64,000 bases of DNA from Roseomonas sp. (GCA_031180725.1 JAPSLO010000002.1:496001-560000); one strand, 5' to 3'. Positions 53,708 through 63,680 are shown, counted from the first letter of the stretch. A program made the numbers and translations. The notes: generated by a model from the sequence alone, not told the origin.

Positions 53708-54688
53708 TCACTCCGGCTGGTAGTTCACGCTGCGCAGAAGCTCCGACGCGCGGGTGATCTCGGCGGCGATGAACTGCCTGGACTGGGCCGGCGTCTCGAT
53801 CACCGGCTCCAGCACCTGCTGGGTCAGGCGCTGCACGATGGCCGGGTCACGCATCGTCTCGTGCATCAGGGCGTTGATGCGCATGACGATCTCGTTCGGC
53901 GTGCCCTTCGGCGCCCAGACGCCGTACCAGGATCCGAACTCGTAGCCGGGCAGGCCGGCCTCGGCCATCGTCGGCACATTCGGCGCCAGCTGCGACCGTT
54001 CCTTGGAAGCGATGCCCAGGGCGCGGATACGGCCGCCTTCCACATGCGGCAGGATGTTGGAGGACGGGTCGATCAGCAGATGGACATTGCCCGCCATCAG
54101 GTCCTGCAGCGCCGGCTGGGTGCCGCGATAGGCCACCATTTCCAGATTCGCGCCGGTGCGGCGGTTCAGCTCGATCGTGGCCAGGTGGCTGGCGGCGCCG
54201 AGGGATGTGATGGCGATGCTCCATTCCCGCGGGCGGGCCTTCGCGGCCTCGATCACCTCGGCCAGCGTCCGCTGCGGGCGGGCGGCGGTGATGGCCATCA
54301 CCAGCGGTGCCTGGGCGGTGCGGGCGCAGACTTCCAGATCCGTCATCGGATCGAAATTCGCGTTTTTCAACACCAGCGGCATCACGGCGGTGTTGAAGGC
54401 GGAAGCCAGCAGTGTGTAGCCATCCGGCGCGGCGCCCAGCACTTCCCGCGTGCCGACCAGGCCAGCGCCGCCGGTGCGGTTCTCGGCCACCGCGACGGCG
54501 CCCAGCTTCTCCTGCAGGCGGGCGGCGGTGAGGCGCGCCAGCATGTCGTTGGCCGCGCCCGGCGGCCAGGGGCAGACCACCCGGATGGGGCGGCCGTGCG
54601 GCCAGGCGGCCTGCGCGCGGACAGTGGGCGCGGCCAGCAGGCCCAGGCTGCCGGCGGCGCCGGCGGCAAGCAGCGAACGTCTTTTCAT
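53708..54688 (-). CDS. Bug family TTT substrate-binding protein
   Basis: MKRRSLLAAGAAGSLGLLAAPTVRAQAAWPHGRPIRVVCPWPPGAANDMLARLTAARLQEKLGAVAVAENRTGGAGLVGTREVLGAAPDGYTLL. Confidence 0.93.
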   Translation of the reverse strand: MKRRSLLAAGAAGSLGLLAAPTVRAQAAWPHGRPIRVVCPWPPGAANDMLARLTAARLQEKLGAVAVAENRTGGAGLVGTREVLGAAPDGYTLLASAFNTAVMPLVLKNANFDPMTDLEVCARTAQAPLVMAITAARPQRTLAEVIEAAKARPREWSIAITSLGAASHLATIELNRRTGANLEMVAYRGTQPALQDLMAGNVHLLIDPSSNILPHVEGGRIRALGIASKERSQLAPNVPTMAEAGLPGYEFGSWYGVWAPKGTPNEIVMRINALMHETMRDPAIVQRLTQQVLEPVIETPAQSRQFIAAEITRASELLRSVNYQPE

Positions 54689-54713
54689 GGTCGTTTCCTC
54701 CTTGATCGTTGGT

Positions 54714-55856
54714 TCAGGCCGTGGCCGCCTTCACCCAATCCTCGTCCACCCGCACATGGCGGATCGCCTGGCGGAAATGCGTGTAGGCCAGGTGCAGCGC
54801 GCCATCCGGCGCCTGCAGGATGGAAGGATAGGAAAGCTCGCGGTTGAGCTTCTCCTTCGAGTTGTTGGTCAGGCAGAAACCATCGCCGGTTTCCACATCG
54901 CGCCGGTGCGGCCAGGTGCGGCCGCCGTCCTCGGAGATGGCGATGGTCATCGGTGCGCGCGGCGCGCCCCAGAAGGCGTTGCGGCCAGTGACGGGCGCTT
55001 CCTCCGCCAGCTCGCCGCCGAGATCGTCATAGAGTGATTTGCGCCGGGCGGTGGCGTCCGCCGCGCTGGCATGGTTGTAGGCCAGCGCGATATGGCCATT
55101 CGCCAGCACTGTCGCCTGGATGGAGCTGTTGTTGTTGGGCAGCTCCGTGCGCTCCGGCGCGGTCCAGTCGCGGCCGTTCATGGAACGCGAGGCGTAGATA
55201 TTGTCCGCCCAGCGGCTGCGGTACAGCGCCAGCAGCGAGCCATCCTGCAGCTTCAGGATGTTCATGTGTACGCAGCCCGTGCTGCCGGGCACGTCATGCT
55301 CCGACCAGTGCTGTCCCTGGTCAGTGGAGAGGAGGACGAAGCTGCTGTCGTCATCACCGCGCCAGGCACCGGCGGGCGGCGTCGGGCAACGCCAGGCCGG
55401 CAGCAGCCAGGCGCCATCCCGCATCACAATGACGGGCTGGCGGATGAAGGTGCCGGGCCGGTCGATCAGCGTGCCGATCGCTCCCCAACTCGCGCCGCCA
55501 TCGGCGGAGATGCGGTGGCGCACGATGGCGGTGTCCTGGTAGCCAGAGACCTGCGCAGTCCAGAGCAGCCAGAGCTTGCCATCCGGCGCGGTGAACAGCA
55601 GCGGGTTCTGCTCCGACCGCGTCGGATCGTCGCTGAGCTTCACCGCTTCCGTCCATCCCGCCTCACCCGGCTTCAGGCGCGAGAAATGCACGGAGATGTC
55701 CGGGACGCCTTCCTGCGTGCCGCCGAACCACACGCAGCCCAGATCGCCATCCGGCAGCATGTGCAGGAAGGCGGCGTGGTTCTGCACGCAGGGCGTGGGA
55801 ATGAAGTGGTCTTCGTGAACTGGCGCCAGTGCGCCGGCGGAAGCGGTGCCGTCCAT
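54714..55856 (-). CDS. Sialidase-fold (BNR/Asp-box) protein, putative exo-alpha-sialidase family
   Basis: Asp-box motifs SADGGASW, STDQGQHW, SEDGGRTW; FIPTPCVQNHAAFLHMLPDGDLGCVWFGGTQEG; no signal peptide at the N-terminus. Confidence 0.82.
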   Translation of the reverse strand: MDGTASAGALAPVHEDHFIPTPCVQNHAAFLHMLPDGDLGCVWFGGTQEGVPDISVHFSRLKPGEAGWTEAVKLSDDPTRSEQNPLLFTAPDGKLWLLWTAQVSGYQDTAIVRHRISADGGASWGAIGTLIDRPGTFIRQPVIVMRDGAWLLPAWRCPTPPAGAWRGDDDSSFVLLSTDQGQHWSEHDVPGSTGCVHMNILKLQDGSLLALYRSRWADNIYASRSMNGRDWTAPERTELPNNNSSIQATVLANGHIALAYNHASAADATARRKSLYDDLGGELAEEAPVTGRNAFWGAPRAPMTIAISEDGGRTWPHRRDVETGDGFCLTNNSKEKLNRELSYPSILQAPDGALHLAYTHFRQAIRHVRVDEDWVKAATA

Positions 55857-55858
55857 GC

Positions 55859-56968
55859 TCAGTACGCCTTGCGGTAGAGGTCGAGGATCTCGGCTTCGGA
55901 GATCTCGCGCGGGTTGAAGTCCAGCAGGCGGCGGATGGCGTGCGCCTCGGCCGCCATGGCGGGCAGGTCGGGATCCGCCACGCCCAGCTTCGATAGGCGC
56001 ATCTCCAGCCCGAGCTTCGCGCACCATTCGTAAGCGCCCTCGGGGCTGTCGACGCCCAGCGCATCCAGCGTCAGCCGCGTCTTCCCGGGCTGCGCCGGCG
56101 CGTTGAAGGCGAGGGTGTGCGGGAAGATCACCGCGCAGGCCAAGCCATGCGGCAGGTGGTGCCGCGTGCCCAGCGGATAGGCCACCGCATGGCCCGCCGT
56201 GGTGTTCACCGGACCCAGGCAGTAGCCACCGTACAGCGAGGCCAGCGCCAGACCCGCCCGCGCTTCCTTGTCTCTGCCATCCGCCACCGCGCGCGGCAGA
56301 TAGCGGCCGACCAGCCGGATGCCTTCCAACGCATAAAGGTCGATCAGCGGATGGGCGCGCTTGCTGGTGAAGGCCTCGGCGCAATGCGCCAGCGCATCCA
56401 CGCCGGTGGCGGCGGTGACGGCGGGCGGCACCGTCATGGTCAGATCCGGGTCCACCACGGCCAGGTCCGCCAGCATGAAGCGGCTCTGCACCGCCAGCTT
56501 CGCCTGGCTGGCGGGATCGGTGACCAGCGCGCGCGTGCCGGCCTCGCTGCCCGTGCCGGCGGTGGTCGGCACCTGGGCGAGCGCGACGCGGCGGCCCTTT
56601 ACCTTCTCCGGCCCGACCACCTCCTCCAATGTCTGGCCGCTGCCGGGCAGCACGGCGACCAGCTTCGCCAGATCCATCGCGCTGCCGCCACCGAAGCCGA
56701 TGACGAGATACGGCTTCACCCGCGCCGCCATGGCCAGCGCCTTGTCCAGGTTCGGGATGTCGGGCTCCGGCTTCACCTCGCCGAACACCTCCACCTGCCC
56801 CTTCAGACCCAGCAGGCCGATGCGTGCGGCGTTGAAGGCATCCGCCACCACCAGGATCCGCGACAGCGCCTTCTCCTGCGCCCATTCGCCCACCAACGCG
56901 GCGCGCCCGCCGCCGAATTCGATGCGCGGGGGACGGAGGATCTCGATCGGCGTCAGCAGCGATGTCAT
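55859..56968 (-). CDS. Iron-containing alcohol dehydrogenase (maleylacetate reductase-like)
   Basis: VIGFGGGSAMDLAKLVAVL, TTAGTGSEAGTRALVTD, ATGVDALAHCAEAFTSKRAHPL; Fe-ADH motifs. Confidence 0.92.
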   Translation of the reverse strand: MTSLLTPIEILRPPRIEFGGGRAALVGEWAQEKALSRILVVADAFNAARIGLLGLKGQVEVFGEVKPEPDIPNLDKALAMAARVKPYLVIGFGGGSAMDLAKLVAVLPGSGQTLEEVVGPEKVKGRRVALAQVPTTAGTGSEAGTRALVTDPASQAKLAVQSRFMLADLAVVDPDLTMTVPPAVTAATGVDALAHCAEAFTSKRAHPLIDLYALEGIRLVGRYLPRAVADGRDKEARAGLALASLYGGYCLGPVNTTAGHAVAYPLGTRHHLPHGLACAVIFPHTLAFNAPAQPGKTRLTLDALGVDSPEGAYEWCAKLGLEMRLSKLGVADPDLPAMAAEAHAIRRLLDFNPREISEAEILDLYRKAY

Positions 56969-58008
56969 GGCGTGTCCTCCGCCCGGGCAGCGCGACGCGC
57001 CGCCAGGGCTTCCGCGAATTCGATGGCCTCGATCAGGCTGCGCTCGCTGGCGATGCCCTTGCCCGCGATGTCGAAGGCGGTGCCGTGGTCCACCGAGGTG
57101 CGGATCACCGGCAGGCCGAGCGTGATGTTCACGCCTGACAGCGCATCCCATTTTCCCGTCGCGGGATCCACATGGAAGCCCAGCAGCTTCACCGGGATGT
57201 GCCCCTGGTCGTGGTACATCGCGACCACCGCATCGTACTGCCCGGCGCGCAGCTTCACGAAGACCGTATCGCCCGGCACGGGCCCCACCACATCCATGCC
57301 ATCCGCCACCGCCTGCGCGATGACCGGCGCCGTCACTTCGATATCCTGTCGGCCGAACAGCCCGCCCTCCCCGGCATGCGGATTCAGCGCGGCGACGGCG
57401 ATGCGCGGCTTCGGGATGCCCAGATCCAGCAGCGCCCGATGCGTCAGGTCGAGCACCAGCCGGATGCGCTGCGGCGTGGCGCGCTTCGGCACATCCTCCA
57501 GCGCGATATGCGTCGTCACATGGCTGACGCGCATATTGCCATGCGCCAGCAGCATCACGCTGCCCTTCACGCCAGTCAACTCGGCCAGCATCTCGGTATG
57601 ACCGGCATAATGGTAGCCGGCCTTGTTCAGCGCTTCCTTGTTCAGCGGCGCGGTGACGATGCCGCCGACGCGGCCCTGCATCGCCAGCTTCACGCCACGC
57701 TCCACCGCCAGATAGGCCAGCCGCCCGCCATCGGCGGAGAGCTGACCGGGCAAAATAGGCGCGCCTTCGGGCCCGGCCTGCAGGAATCCCAGTGCCGGCC
57801 ATTCGCCGGCCTCCGTCACCTCGGGGATCGGCTCGCCGCCGACCAGCGCACGGGCACGTTCCAGCGCCGGCCCGCTGCCGATCAGCAGCAGCTTCAGTGC
57901 ACCGGCGGCGATGCGCGGCGCCAGGGCGCCGCATGCCTTGACGATGATCTCCGGCCCGATGCCGGCCGGGTCGCCCATGGTGATGGCCAGGTGGCGTGGC
58001 GTGTTCAT
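56965..58008 (-). CDS. 4-hydroxythreonine-4-phosphate dehydrogenase family (PdxA2-like)
   Basis: MNTPRHLAITMGDPAGIGPEIIVKAC...GHTEMLAELTGV...GYDAVVAMYHDQGHIPVKLLGF-type motif; PdxA family. Confidence 0.9.
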   Translation of the reverse strand: MNTPRHLAITMGDPAGIGPEIIVKACGALAPRIAAGALKLLLIGSGPALERARALVGGEPIPEVTEAGEWPALGFLQAGPEGAPILPGQLSADGGRLAYLAVERGVKLAMQGRVGGIVTAPLNKEALNKAGYHYAGHTEMLAELTGVKGSVMLLAHGNMRVSHVTTHIALEDVPKRATPQRIRLVLDLTHRALLDLGIPKPRIAVAALNPHAGEGGLFGRQDIEVTAPVIAQAVADGMDVVGPVPGDTVFVKLRAGQYDAVVAMYHDQGHIPVKLLGFHVDPATGKWDALSGVNITLGLPVIRTSVDHGTAFDIAGKGIASERSLIEAIEFAEALAARRAARAEDTP

Positions 58009-59102
58009 GCTGTCAGCCGATCCGCGATGAAGCCGTTGGCGGCGAGAAGGTCTCGCCAGAGACCATCTTCGCCGAAGGCGCCGGATTTGGAGATCACCTC
58101 CACCCCGTCCCAGCGCCCCCCGCGCAGCACCGAGCGCGGCACACCCGGGCCGACCAGGCCCCGCGTCGCCAGCGCAGTGGCGCCCAGCGCGTCGCACAGT
58201 CCTGCCAGCGTTGCGCCGCCCGCCACCAGTAGCGCGCCGGGTGCCGGAAGACGGGCGATCAACGCCGCGAAGAGCTTCGCAATGCGTTCTGCCGCCACGG
58301 CGCGATCCATGCCCGCCGGCAGATCCGCGCTGACCAGCGCCGCACCATCCCGCTGCAGATGCGCTGCGAGGCGGCCGGCACCCTCATCCTCCGCCAGCCG
58401 CAGCCACAGCGGCCCGCAGGCGGCAAGCTGCCGCAGCGTCGTGCCCTGGTCCGATCCAAACAGGCCCAGCACCGGTCCGCGCAGCGCGCGATCCACCGGC
58501 GCCGGCGCTTCCGCCGCCAGGGCGCGCGCCAGCCCGCCGCTGCCGCACCACAGAACCGGGCCAGGCGCCGCGCGGCCGCAGGCGACGATACGCGCCATCT
58601 CCTCCTCGGTGGCGGCGTCGAACACCGCGATGCCCCGCGGCAGCGGCCGCGCGGCGTCGCCGGGGATAGCCTCCAGCCCCTCCGCCGCCAGCAATTCGGC
58701 CAGCGGCGCGGCCACCGGCCGCCAGGCCCCGTCGCGCAACGCCCATTGCGAACCGCCGCGCGTCACCCGGTCCTGCGCCGGGAAGGCCGGCGCCAGGACC
58801 ACGCTGCGCCAGATGCCGCCCCGCAGGCAGGCCGCCAACTCGGCCATCGGATGGCCACGCAGCAGGCTGTCCAGCTTCTTAAAGGCAATATCGGCGCCGG
58901 ACAGCAACGGCGCCGCCTGTGTCACCCGTTCCACCGCGACCTCGCGCGGCGCCTCGCGCGTCGCGGTATCCAAGGCCGCGCTGCCGGCCTGCACCGTTCC
59001 ACCGCGCGGCACGGGCACCGCGCCGCAAAGCCCGGCGAACTCCGCCGCGCTGTCCAGCGCGCCGGTCAGGTCATCGGCCAGCAGGCGCAGCACGGGCTTC
59101 AT
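58005..59102 (-). CDS. Four-carbon acid sugar kinase family (DUF1537)
   Basis: MKPVLRLLADDLTGALDSAAEFAGLCGAVPV...; C-terminal GALLVAGGATLAGLCDALGA; adjacent to PdxA2. Confidence 0.88.
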   Translation of the reverse strand: MKPVLRLLADDLTGALDSAAEFAGLCGAVPVPRGGTVQAGSAALDTATREAPREVAVERVTQAAPLLSGADIAFKKLDSLLRGHPMAELAACLRGGIWRSVVLAPAFPAQDRVTRGGSQWALRDGAWRPVAAPLAELLAAEGLEAIPGDAARPLPRGIAVFDAATEEEMARIVACGRAAPGPVLWCGSGGLARALAAEAPAPVDRALRGPVLGLFGSDQGTTLRQLAACGPLWLRLAEDEGAGRLAAHLQRDGAALVSADLPAGMDRAVAAERIAKLFAALIARLPAPGALLVAGGATLAGLCDALGATALATRGLVGPGVPRSVLRGGRWDGVEVISKSGAFGEDGLWRDLLAANGFIADRLTA

Positions 59103-59968
59103 GCGCGGCGCGCGCCCGCCATCTGCGGCAGGCCGATGGCGCCAAGCGACAGGCGCAGCCCATCCTCCAACTCTGCCGCGATGCGCAGCGCCACCGGCGC
59201 CGCGGCCGCGACGAAATCCGCCACCGGCTGGCGCGTGGACGCGACAGTCAGGCTGATCCCCGCCACCGGCCGGCCCGCACCATCCAGCACCGGCGTCGCC
59301 ACGGTGCGCAGCCCGTAGGCGTTCTCACCATCGGACACCGCGAAGCCCTGCGCCCGCACCGCCTTCAGCCGCGCCAGCAGGTCGCCGAGATCCGTCAGCG
59401 TGCGCTCCGACAGCTTCACGCGCTCCACCGCCTGCAGATGCGCCGCCTGTTCGCCCTCGGGCAGCCAGGCCAGGATCGCCTGGCCCAGCGCAGTGGCATA
59501 GGCGCCGACGCGCGTGCCCGGCCGTCGCACCACGCCGTGGCGCTCCAGGCCCGCCTCGACCCGCGCCAGATAGACCACCTGCCCCGCATCCAGCGCACCC
59601 AGCGAGGCGGCGTCGGCCACATCCGGCACCACTTCGCGCAGCAGCGGGGTGGCGTGTTCCGGCAGGTCGCCAGCCGAAAGCGCGGCGAAGCCCAGTTCCA
59701 GGCAGCGCAGCGTCAGTCGCCAGCGCCGGCTGCCCGGCACGCTGCGGAGATAACCGAGATCGGCGAGCGTATGGATCAGCCGAAAGGCGGTGCCGCGATC
59801 CAGCCCGGCGCGGCCGGCCACATCGGCGACGGTCAGCTCGGTCGCGCCGGGGCCGAAGGCCTTCAGCACCGCGAAGACCTTGGCGACGGACTGCACCTGG
59901 TTCTTCGGGTTGGCTGCGCCCTGCGCGCGCAAGGCGCGCTTACCCGCCTCTTCGTGACCCTCCGGCAC
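59099..59968 (-). CDS. IclR family transcriptional regulator
   Basis: SVAKVFAVLKAFGPGATELTVADVAGRAGLDRGTAFRLIHTLADLGYLRSVPGSRRWRLTLR. Confidence 0.92.
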   Translation of the reverse strand: MPEGHEEAGKRALRAQGAANPKNQVQSVAKVFAVLKAFGPGATELTVADVAGRAGLDRGTAFRLIHTLADLGYLRSVPGSRRWRLTLRCLELGFAALSAGDLPEHATPLLREVVPDVADAASLGALDAGQVVYLARVEAGLERHGVVRRPGTRVGAYATALGQAILAWLPEGEQAAHLQAVERVKLSERTLTDLGDLLARLKAVRAQGFAVSDGENAYGLRTVATPVLDGAGRPVAGISLTVASTRQPVADFVAAAAPVALRIAAELEDGLRLSLGAIGLPQMAGARRA

Positions 59969-60013
59969 GCTGCCCTGCCCCCTCCCGCCTGGCCTGTTGC
60001 ACGGCCTATCGCT

Positions 60014-60028
60014 GTTCGGAATCCGAAC
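60014..60028. promoter_or_regulatory. Candidate IclR operator 1
   Basis: GTTCGGA-A-TCCGAAC perfect inverted repeat just upstream of iclR start. Confidence 0.6.
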
Positions 60029-60054
60029 TTACGCCCGGACACCCATGATCGGTA

Positions 60055-60072
60055 TCCGAACATATGTTCGGA
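60055..60072. promoter_or_regulatory. Candidate IclR operator 2
   Basis: TCCGAACATATGTTCGGA perfect 18-bp palindrome sharing half-sites with operator 1. Confidence 0.65.
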
Positions 60073-60177
60073 ACAGAGATATGGCTACCGGCTTGGGCGG
60101 GCTGTGGTCAAGGGTCCGCTGCGCCCTCTCGCCTGTTGGCCATCGGCCTGCTCCCTCCGGCGCCTCCGGGCGCAGCA

Positions 60178-60927
60178 TCACAGCGAGGCGCCGCCGCAGA
60201 CGATGATCTGCTGGCCAGTGATGGCACCGGCCTCGGGCCCCAACAGGAAGGCGGTCAGCGCGGCCACCTCCTCGGGCGAGACCAGCCGGCCGATCGGCGG
60301 CAGCTTCGGCGGCGTGCCGGCGCGCGCGGGGTCGCGCAGCATGGGCGTATCCGTCGCGGCGGGAGCAACGACATTCACCGTGATGCCCCGCGGCGCCAGC
60401 TCGGCCGCCCAGGCGCGGGCCATCGCCACCAGCGCGGCCTTGCTCGCGCCATACTGGCTGCGCCCAGCGATGCCCATGGCGCCGCGGCTGCCGATCAGCA
60501 CCACCCGGCCGCCATCCGGCATGGCGGGCACCAGCAGATCCGCCAGCCGCGCCGCGGCATCCACATGCAGCCGCCACAGCGTCTCGCCCGCCGCATGGTC
60601 CAGCTCGCCCAGCCGGCCGCCGCGCATCAGCCCGGCGGCATGCACCAGCGCATCGACCCGGAGTCCGGCGAGCGCCGCTGGCAGCGCGGCGGTGTCCATC
60701 AGATCCACGGGGCGATGCGTATAGCCGGGCTCAGGCCGACGCGGATCGGTGCGGCTCAGCCCGGTGACGCGCCAGCCCTCCCGCAGCAGGCGCGCGACGA
60801 TGGCGGCCCCGATGCCGGAACTGGCGCCGCTGACCACGGCATGGCGCCCCGCCGCAACCGGTCCGGGCCGGGGCGGTGCGTCCTCGGCCGGCCGGGAGGG
60901 CGAGTCCGGGGACTGCTGGTGCGGCAT
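60178..60927 (-). CDS. SDR family oxidoreductase
   Basis: RHAVVSGASSGIGAAIVARLLREGWRVTGLSR...SQYGASKAALVAMARAWAAELAPRGITVNVVAPAATDTPM. Confidence 0.93.
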   Translation of the reverse strand: MPHQQSPDSPSRPAEDAPPRPGPVAAGRHAVVSGASSGIGAAIVARLLREGWRVTGLSRTDPRRPEPGYTHRPVDLMDTAALPAALAGLRVDALVHAAGLMRGGRLGELDHAAGETLWRLHVDAAARLADLLVPAMPDGGRVVLIGSRGAMGIAGRSQYGASKAALVAMARAWAAELAPRGITVNVVAPAATDTPMLRDPARAGTPPKLPPIGRLVSPEEVAALTAFLLGPEAGAITGQQIIVCGGASL

Positions 60928-61081
60928 TCTGTCGACTCCTGCTGCGGTGGCGCGCAGGCTGCGCCGCCATCCTGCCGCCCGTCGAGGGGCGCCCCTCTTG
61001 CGCGGCAGGCGACGGGGGCGGAGTTTGTAACCAACATTGCACCGAATTCGGGGGCGCAGCCAGGATGAGCGGGAGGGGAAG

Positions 61082-62095
61082 ATGCATGCCAAGGCCAGCA
61101 TCCGCGCGCCGCGCCGCGCGCTGATCGTCGCCACGCTGGCGCTGCCCGCCCTGCGCCGCGCCGGGGCCCAGCCACAGACCGCACCCGGATGGACGCCCAG
61201 CCGCCCGATCCGCGTCATCGTCCCCTTTCCGCCCGGCCAGGCCAACGACATCTACGCCAGGCTCATCGCGGAGAAGACCGGCGACCTCGTTTGGCCCCAG
61301 CACCGGATGGTGGTGGAGAACCGCGCCGGCGCCGGCGGCACCATCGGCATGGAAGCCGCCGCGCAGGCGGCGCCGGATGGCCACACCCTGGTCTTCGGCA
61401 GCCTGGCGACGCTGGCCATCAACCCCGCCATCCGCCGCAACCTGCCCTATGACCCCGAGCGCGACTTCACGCCGATCCTGCGCGTTTTCGAAGGCGCGCT
61501 GGTGCTGGTGGTACCGGCGGATGGCCCGGATGCCGACCTGCCGGCCCTGATCGCGCGCGCCCGGCGCGAGGTGCTGGACTATGCCAGCTCCGGCCCCGGC
61601 TCCACCGCGCAGATGGCCAGCGAGCTGTTCCTTCAGGGCATCGGCGCCGGCGCCAGCCATGTGCCCTATCGCGGCAGCACCGCGGCGCTGACCGATGTGA
61701 TGGCCGGCGCGGTGGACTTCGCCTTCGAGAGCACGGCCGCCGCCATGCCCCTGGTGCGCCAAGGGCTGCTGCGGGCGCTCGCGATCACCAGCGCCACGCG
61801 CCAGGACGGGCTGGCGGAGATCCCGACAGTGGAGGAGGCGGCGCCCCTGCCGGGCTACGCCGCCTATGGCGCCGGCGGTTTCCTGGCCCCGGCACGCACT
61901 CCGGCCGCGGTGATCGCCGCGCTGCATGAGGGGCTGGCCACGGCCATGGAACACCCCGCCGTGGGCGCGCGCATCCGGGAAACCGGCGCGGTGCCCCTGG
62001 CGGAAGGGCCGGATGGCTTTGCCACCTTCATCCGCCGCGAACTCGACAAATGGCGCGAGGTGGCGCAGCGCGGCGGGATCAGGCTGGATCCCTGA
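61082..62095 (+). CDS. Bug family TTT substrate-binding protein
   Basis: PSRPIRVIVPFPPGQANDIYARLIAEKTGDLVWPQHRMVVENRAGAGGTIGMEAAAQAAPDGHTLVFG. Confidence 0.93.
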   Translation: MHAKASIRAPRRALIVATLALPALRRAGAQPQTAPGWTPSRPIRVIVPFPPGQANDIYARLIAEKTGDLVWPQHRMVVENRAGAGGTIGMEAAAQAAPDGHTLVFGSLATLAINPAIRRNLPYDPERDFTPILRVFEGALVLVVPADGPDADLPALIARARREVLDYASSGPGSTAQMASELFLQGIGAGASHVPYRGSTAALTDVMAGAVDFAFESTAAAMPLVRQGLLRALAITSATRQDGLAEIPTVEEAAPLPGYAAYGAGGFLAPARTPAAVIAALHEGLATAMEHPAVGARIRETGAVPLAEGPDGFATFIRRELDKWREVAQRGGIRLDP

Positions 62096-62121
62096 AAGAG
62101 GACGGGCTTCGCCCTTCCCGT

Positions 62122-63120
62122 TCAGTCCGCCCTGGCATTCGCCAGTCGCACGATGGCAGGCCAGCGCGCGGCCTCGCTGCGCACCAGTTCGGCGAAGGTC
62201 GCCGGCGTGCCGCCGCGCAGCTCGAAACCCTGGGATACCAGGCCCTCCGCCACTTCGGGCTTGGCCAGCGCTTCGGAGAAGGCTGCATTCAGGCGGTTCA
62301 CGATCGGCTCCGGCGTGCCGGCCGGCACCAGAATGCCCTGCCAGGTCACCACGTCGAAGCTGTCCAGCCCGGCCTCCGCCATGGTCGGCACATGGGGCAG
62401 CGCGCTGTTGCGGGCGAGCGAGGTGACCGCCAGCGCCTTCAGCCGTCCGCCGCGGATATGCTCGATCGCCGCCGGCAGCGTCACCAGCAGCGCATCCAGA
62501 TGGCCGGCCACCACATCGATCACGGCAGGCCCGCCGCCACGATAGGGCACATGGGTGAAGGTCACGCCAGTGCGCTGAGTCAGCACCGCGCCGGCCAGAT
62601 GGCCGATCGAGCCATTGCCCTGCGAACCCATGCTCATCGTCCCGCCCGCCGCGCGCGCGGCATCGAGGAAGCCGGCCAGGTCGGTTGCGCGGTGGCTGGG
62701 ATGCACCACCAGCACCTGGGGCGCGCGCACCAGCTCGATCACCGCGGTGAAGTCGCGCACCGGGTCGAAGCCGACGCGGGGGTAGACCGAGGGATTGATC
62801 GTCAGCGGGTCGGAGCCGACCAGCAGCGTCAGCCCGTCCGGCCGCGCACGGGCCACCAGCTCGAAGGCCAGGTTGGAGCCGGCGCCCGGGTGGTTCTCCG
62901 CCACCACGGACTGGCCGAGGGCGGGGCTGATGGCACGGGCGAAGGTGCGGCCCAGGATGTCCAGGCTGCCGCCCGGCGCCACCGGGATGATGACCCGCAG
63001 CGGCCGGTCGGGCCAGGCGCCCGGGCCCTGCGCCCATGCGAAGCCGGGCAGCGCCGCTGCGGCCAGGGAAAGCAGCGCGCGCCTGGTGGGGGCCGCGCTG
63101 AGGGTATCGGGGATGCTCAT
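62122..63120 (-). CDS. Bug family TTT substrate-binding protein
   Basis: MSIPDTLSAAPTRRALLSLAAAALPGFAWAQGPGAWPDRPLRVIIPVAPGGSLDILGRTFARAISPALGQSVVAENHPGAGSNLA. Confidence 0.93.
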   Translation of the reverse strand: MSIPDTLSAAPTRRALLSLAAAALPGFAWAQGPGAWPDRPLRVIIPVAPGGSLDILGRTFARAISPALGQSVVAENHPGAGSNLAFELVARARPDGLTLLVGSDPLTINPSVYPRVGFDPVRDFTAVIELVRAPQVLVVHPSHRATDLAGFLDAARAAGGTMSMGSQGNGSIGHLAGAVLTQRTGVTFTHVPYRGGGPAVIDVVAGHLDALLVTLPAAIEHIRGGRLKALAVTSLARNSALPHVPTMAEAGLDSFDVVTWQGILVPAGTPEPIVNRLNAAFSEALAKPEVAEGLVSQGFELRGGTPATFAELVRSEAARWPAIVRLANARAD

Positions 63121-63206
63121 GGAAATCTTTTCTGCGTAGCGGCGAAAAGGATGCAAGCGAAAGATTTTTGTGCTCTATGCCGCCCCGAATTCAGCATGGG
63201 AGTCGC

Positions 63207-63680
63207 ATGATGGCCGCCGGCGTGGAGTTGGATCGCATTGACCGCGAAATCCTCCGCCTGCTGATGCAGGACGCCTCCCGCTCCCTGGCGGAAATTGCGG
63301 GCGAGGTCGGGCTGACGCCCACCCCCTGCTGGAAGCGTATCAAGCGGATGGAGGAGGCCGGGGTCATCACCGGCCGCGTCGCCCTGGTGGATGCCGAGAA
63401 GGTGGGCCTGCCCATCTCGGTCTTCGTGGCGGTGGAAACCGGTGACCATTCCGCCGACTGGATCAGCCGTTTCGCCGCCGCCGTCGAAAGCCTGCCGGAG
63501 ATCGTGGAATGCTGGCGGCTGGGCGGCGACGTGGACTACCTGCTGCGCGTCGTCGTGCCGGACATGGCAGGCTACGACGCCTTCTACCGCAGGTTCGTCG
63601 CCGCGGTGCCCGCACTTCGGAAAGTGACCGGTCGCTTCGCCATGGAACGCGTGAAGGGCACCACCGCACTGCCGATTTGA
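63207..63680 (+). CDS. Lrp/AsnC family transcriptional regulator
   Basis: ELDRIDREILRLLMQDASRSLAEIAGEVGLTPTPCWKRIKRMEEAGVITGRVALVD; RAM domain. Confidence 0.93.
   Translation: MMAAGVELDRIDREILRLLMQDASRSLAEIAGEVGLTPTPCWKRIKRMEEAGVITGRVALVDAEKVGLPISVFVAVETGDHSADWISRFAAAVESLPEIVECWRLGGDVDYLLRVVVPDMAGYDAFYRRFVAAVPALRKVTGRFAMERVKGTTALPI

Noticed and set aside
54714-56885. 723-aa ORF fused upstream of the sialidase-fold protein
   Set aside because: N-terminal half is an out-of-frame shadow of the Fe-ADH gene; true start is at 55856.
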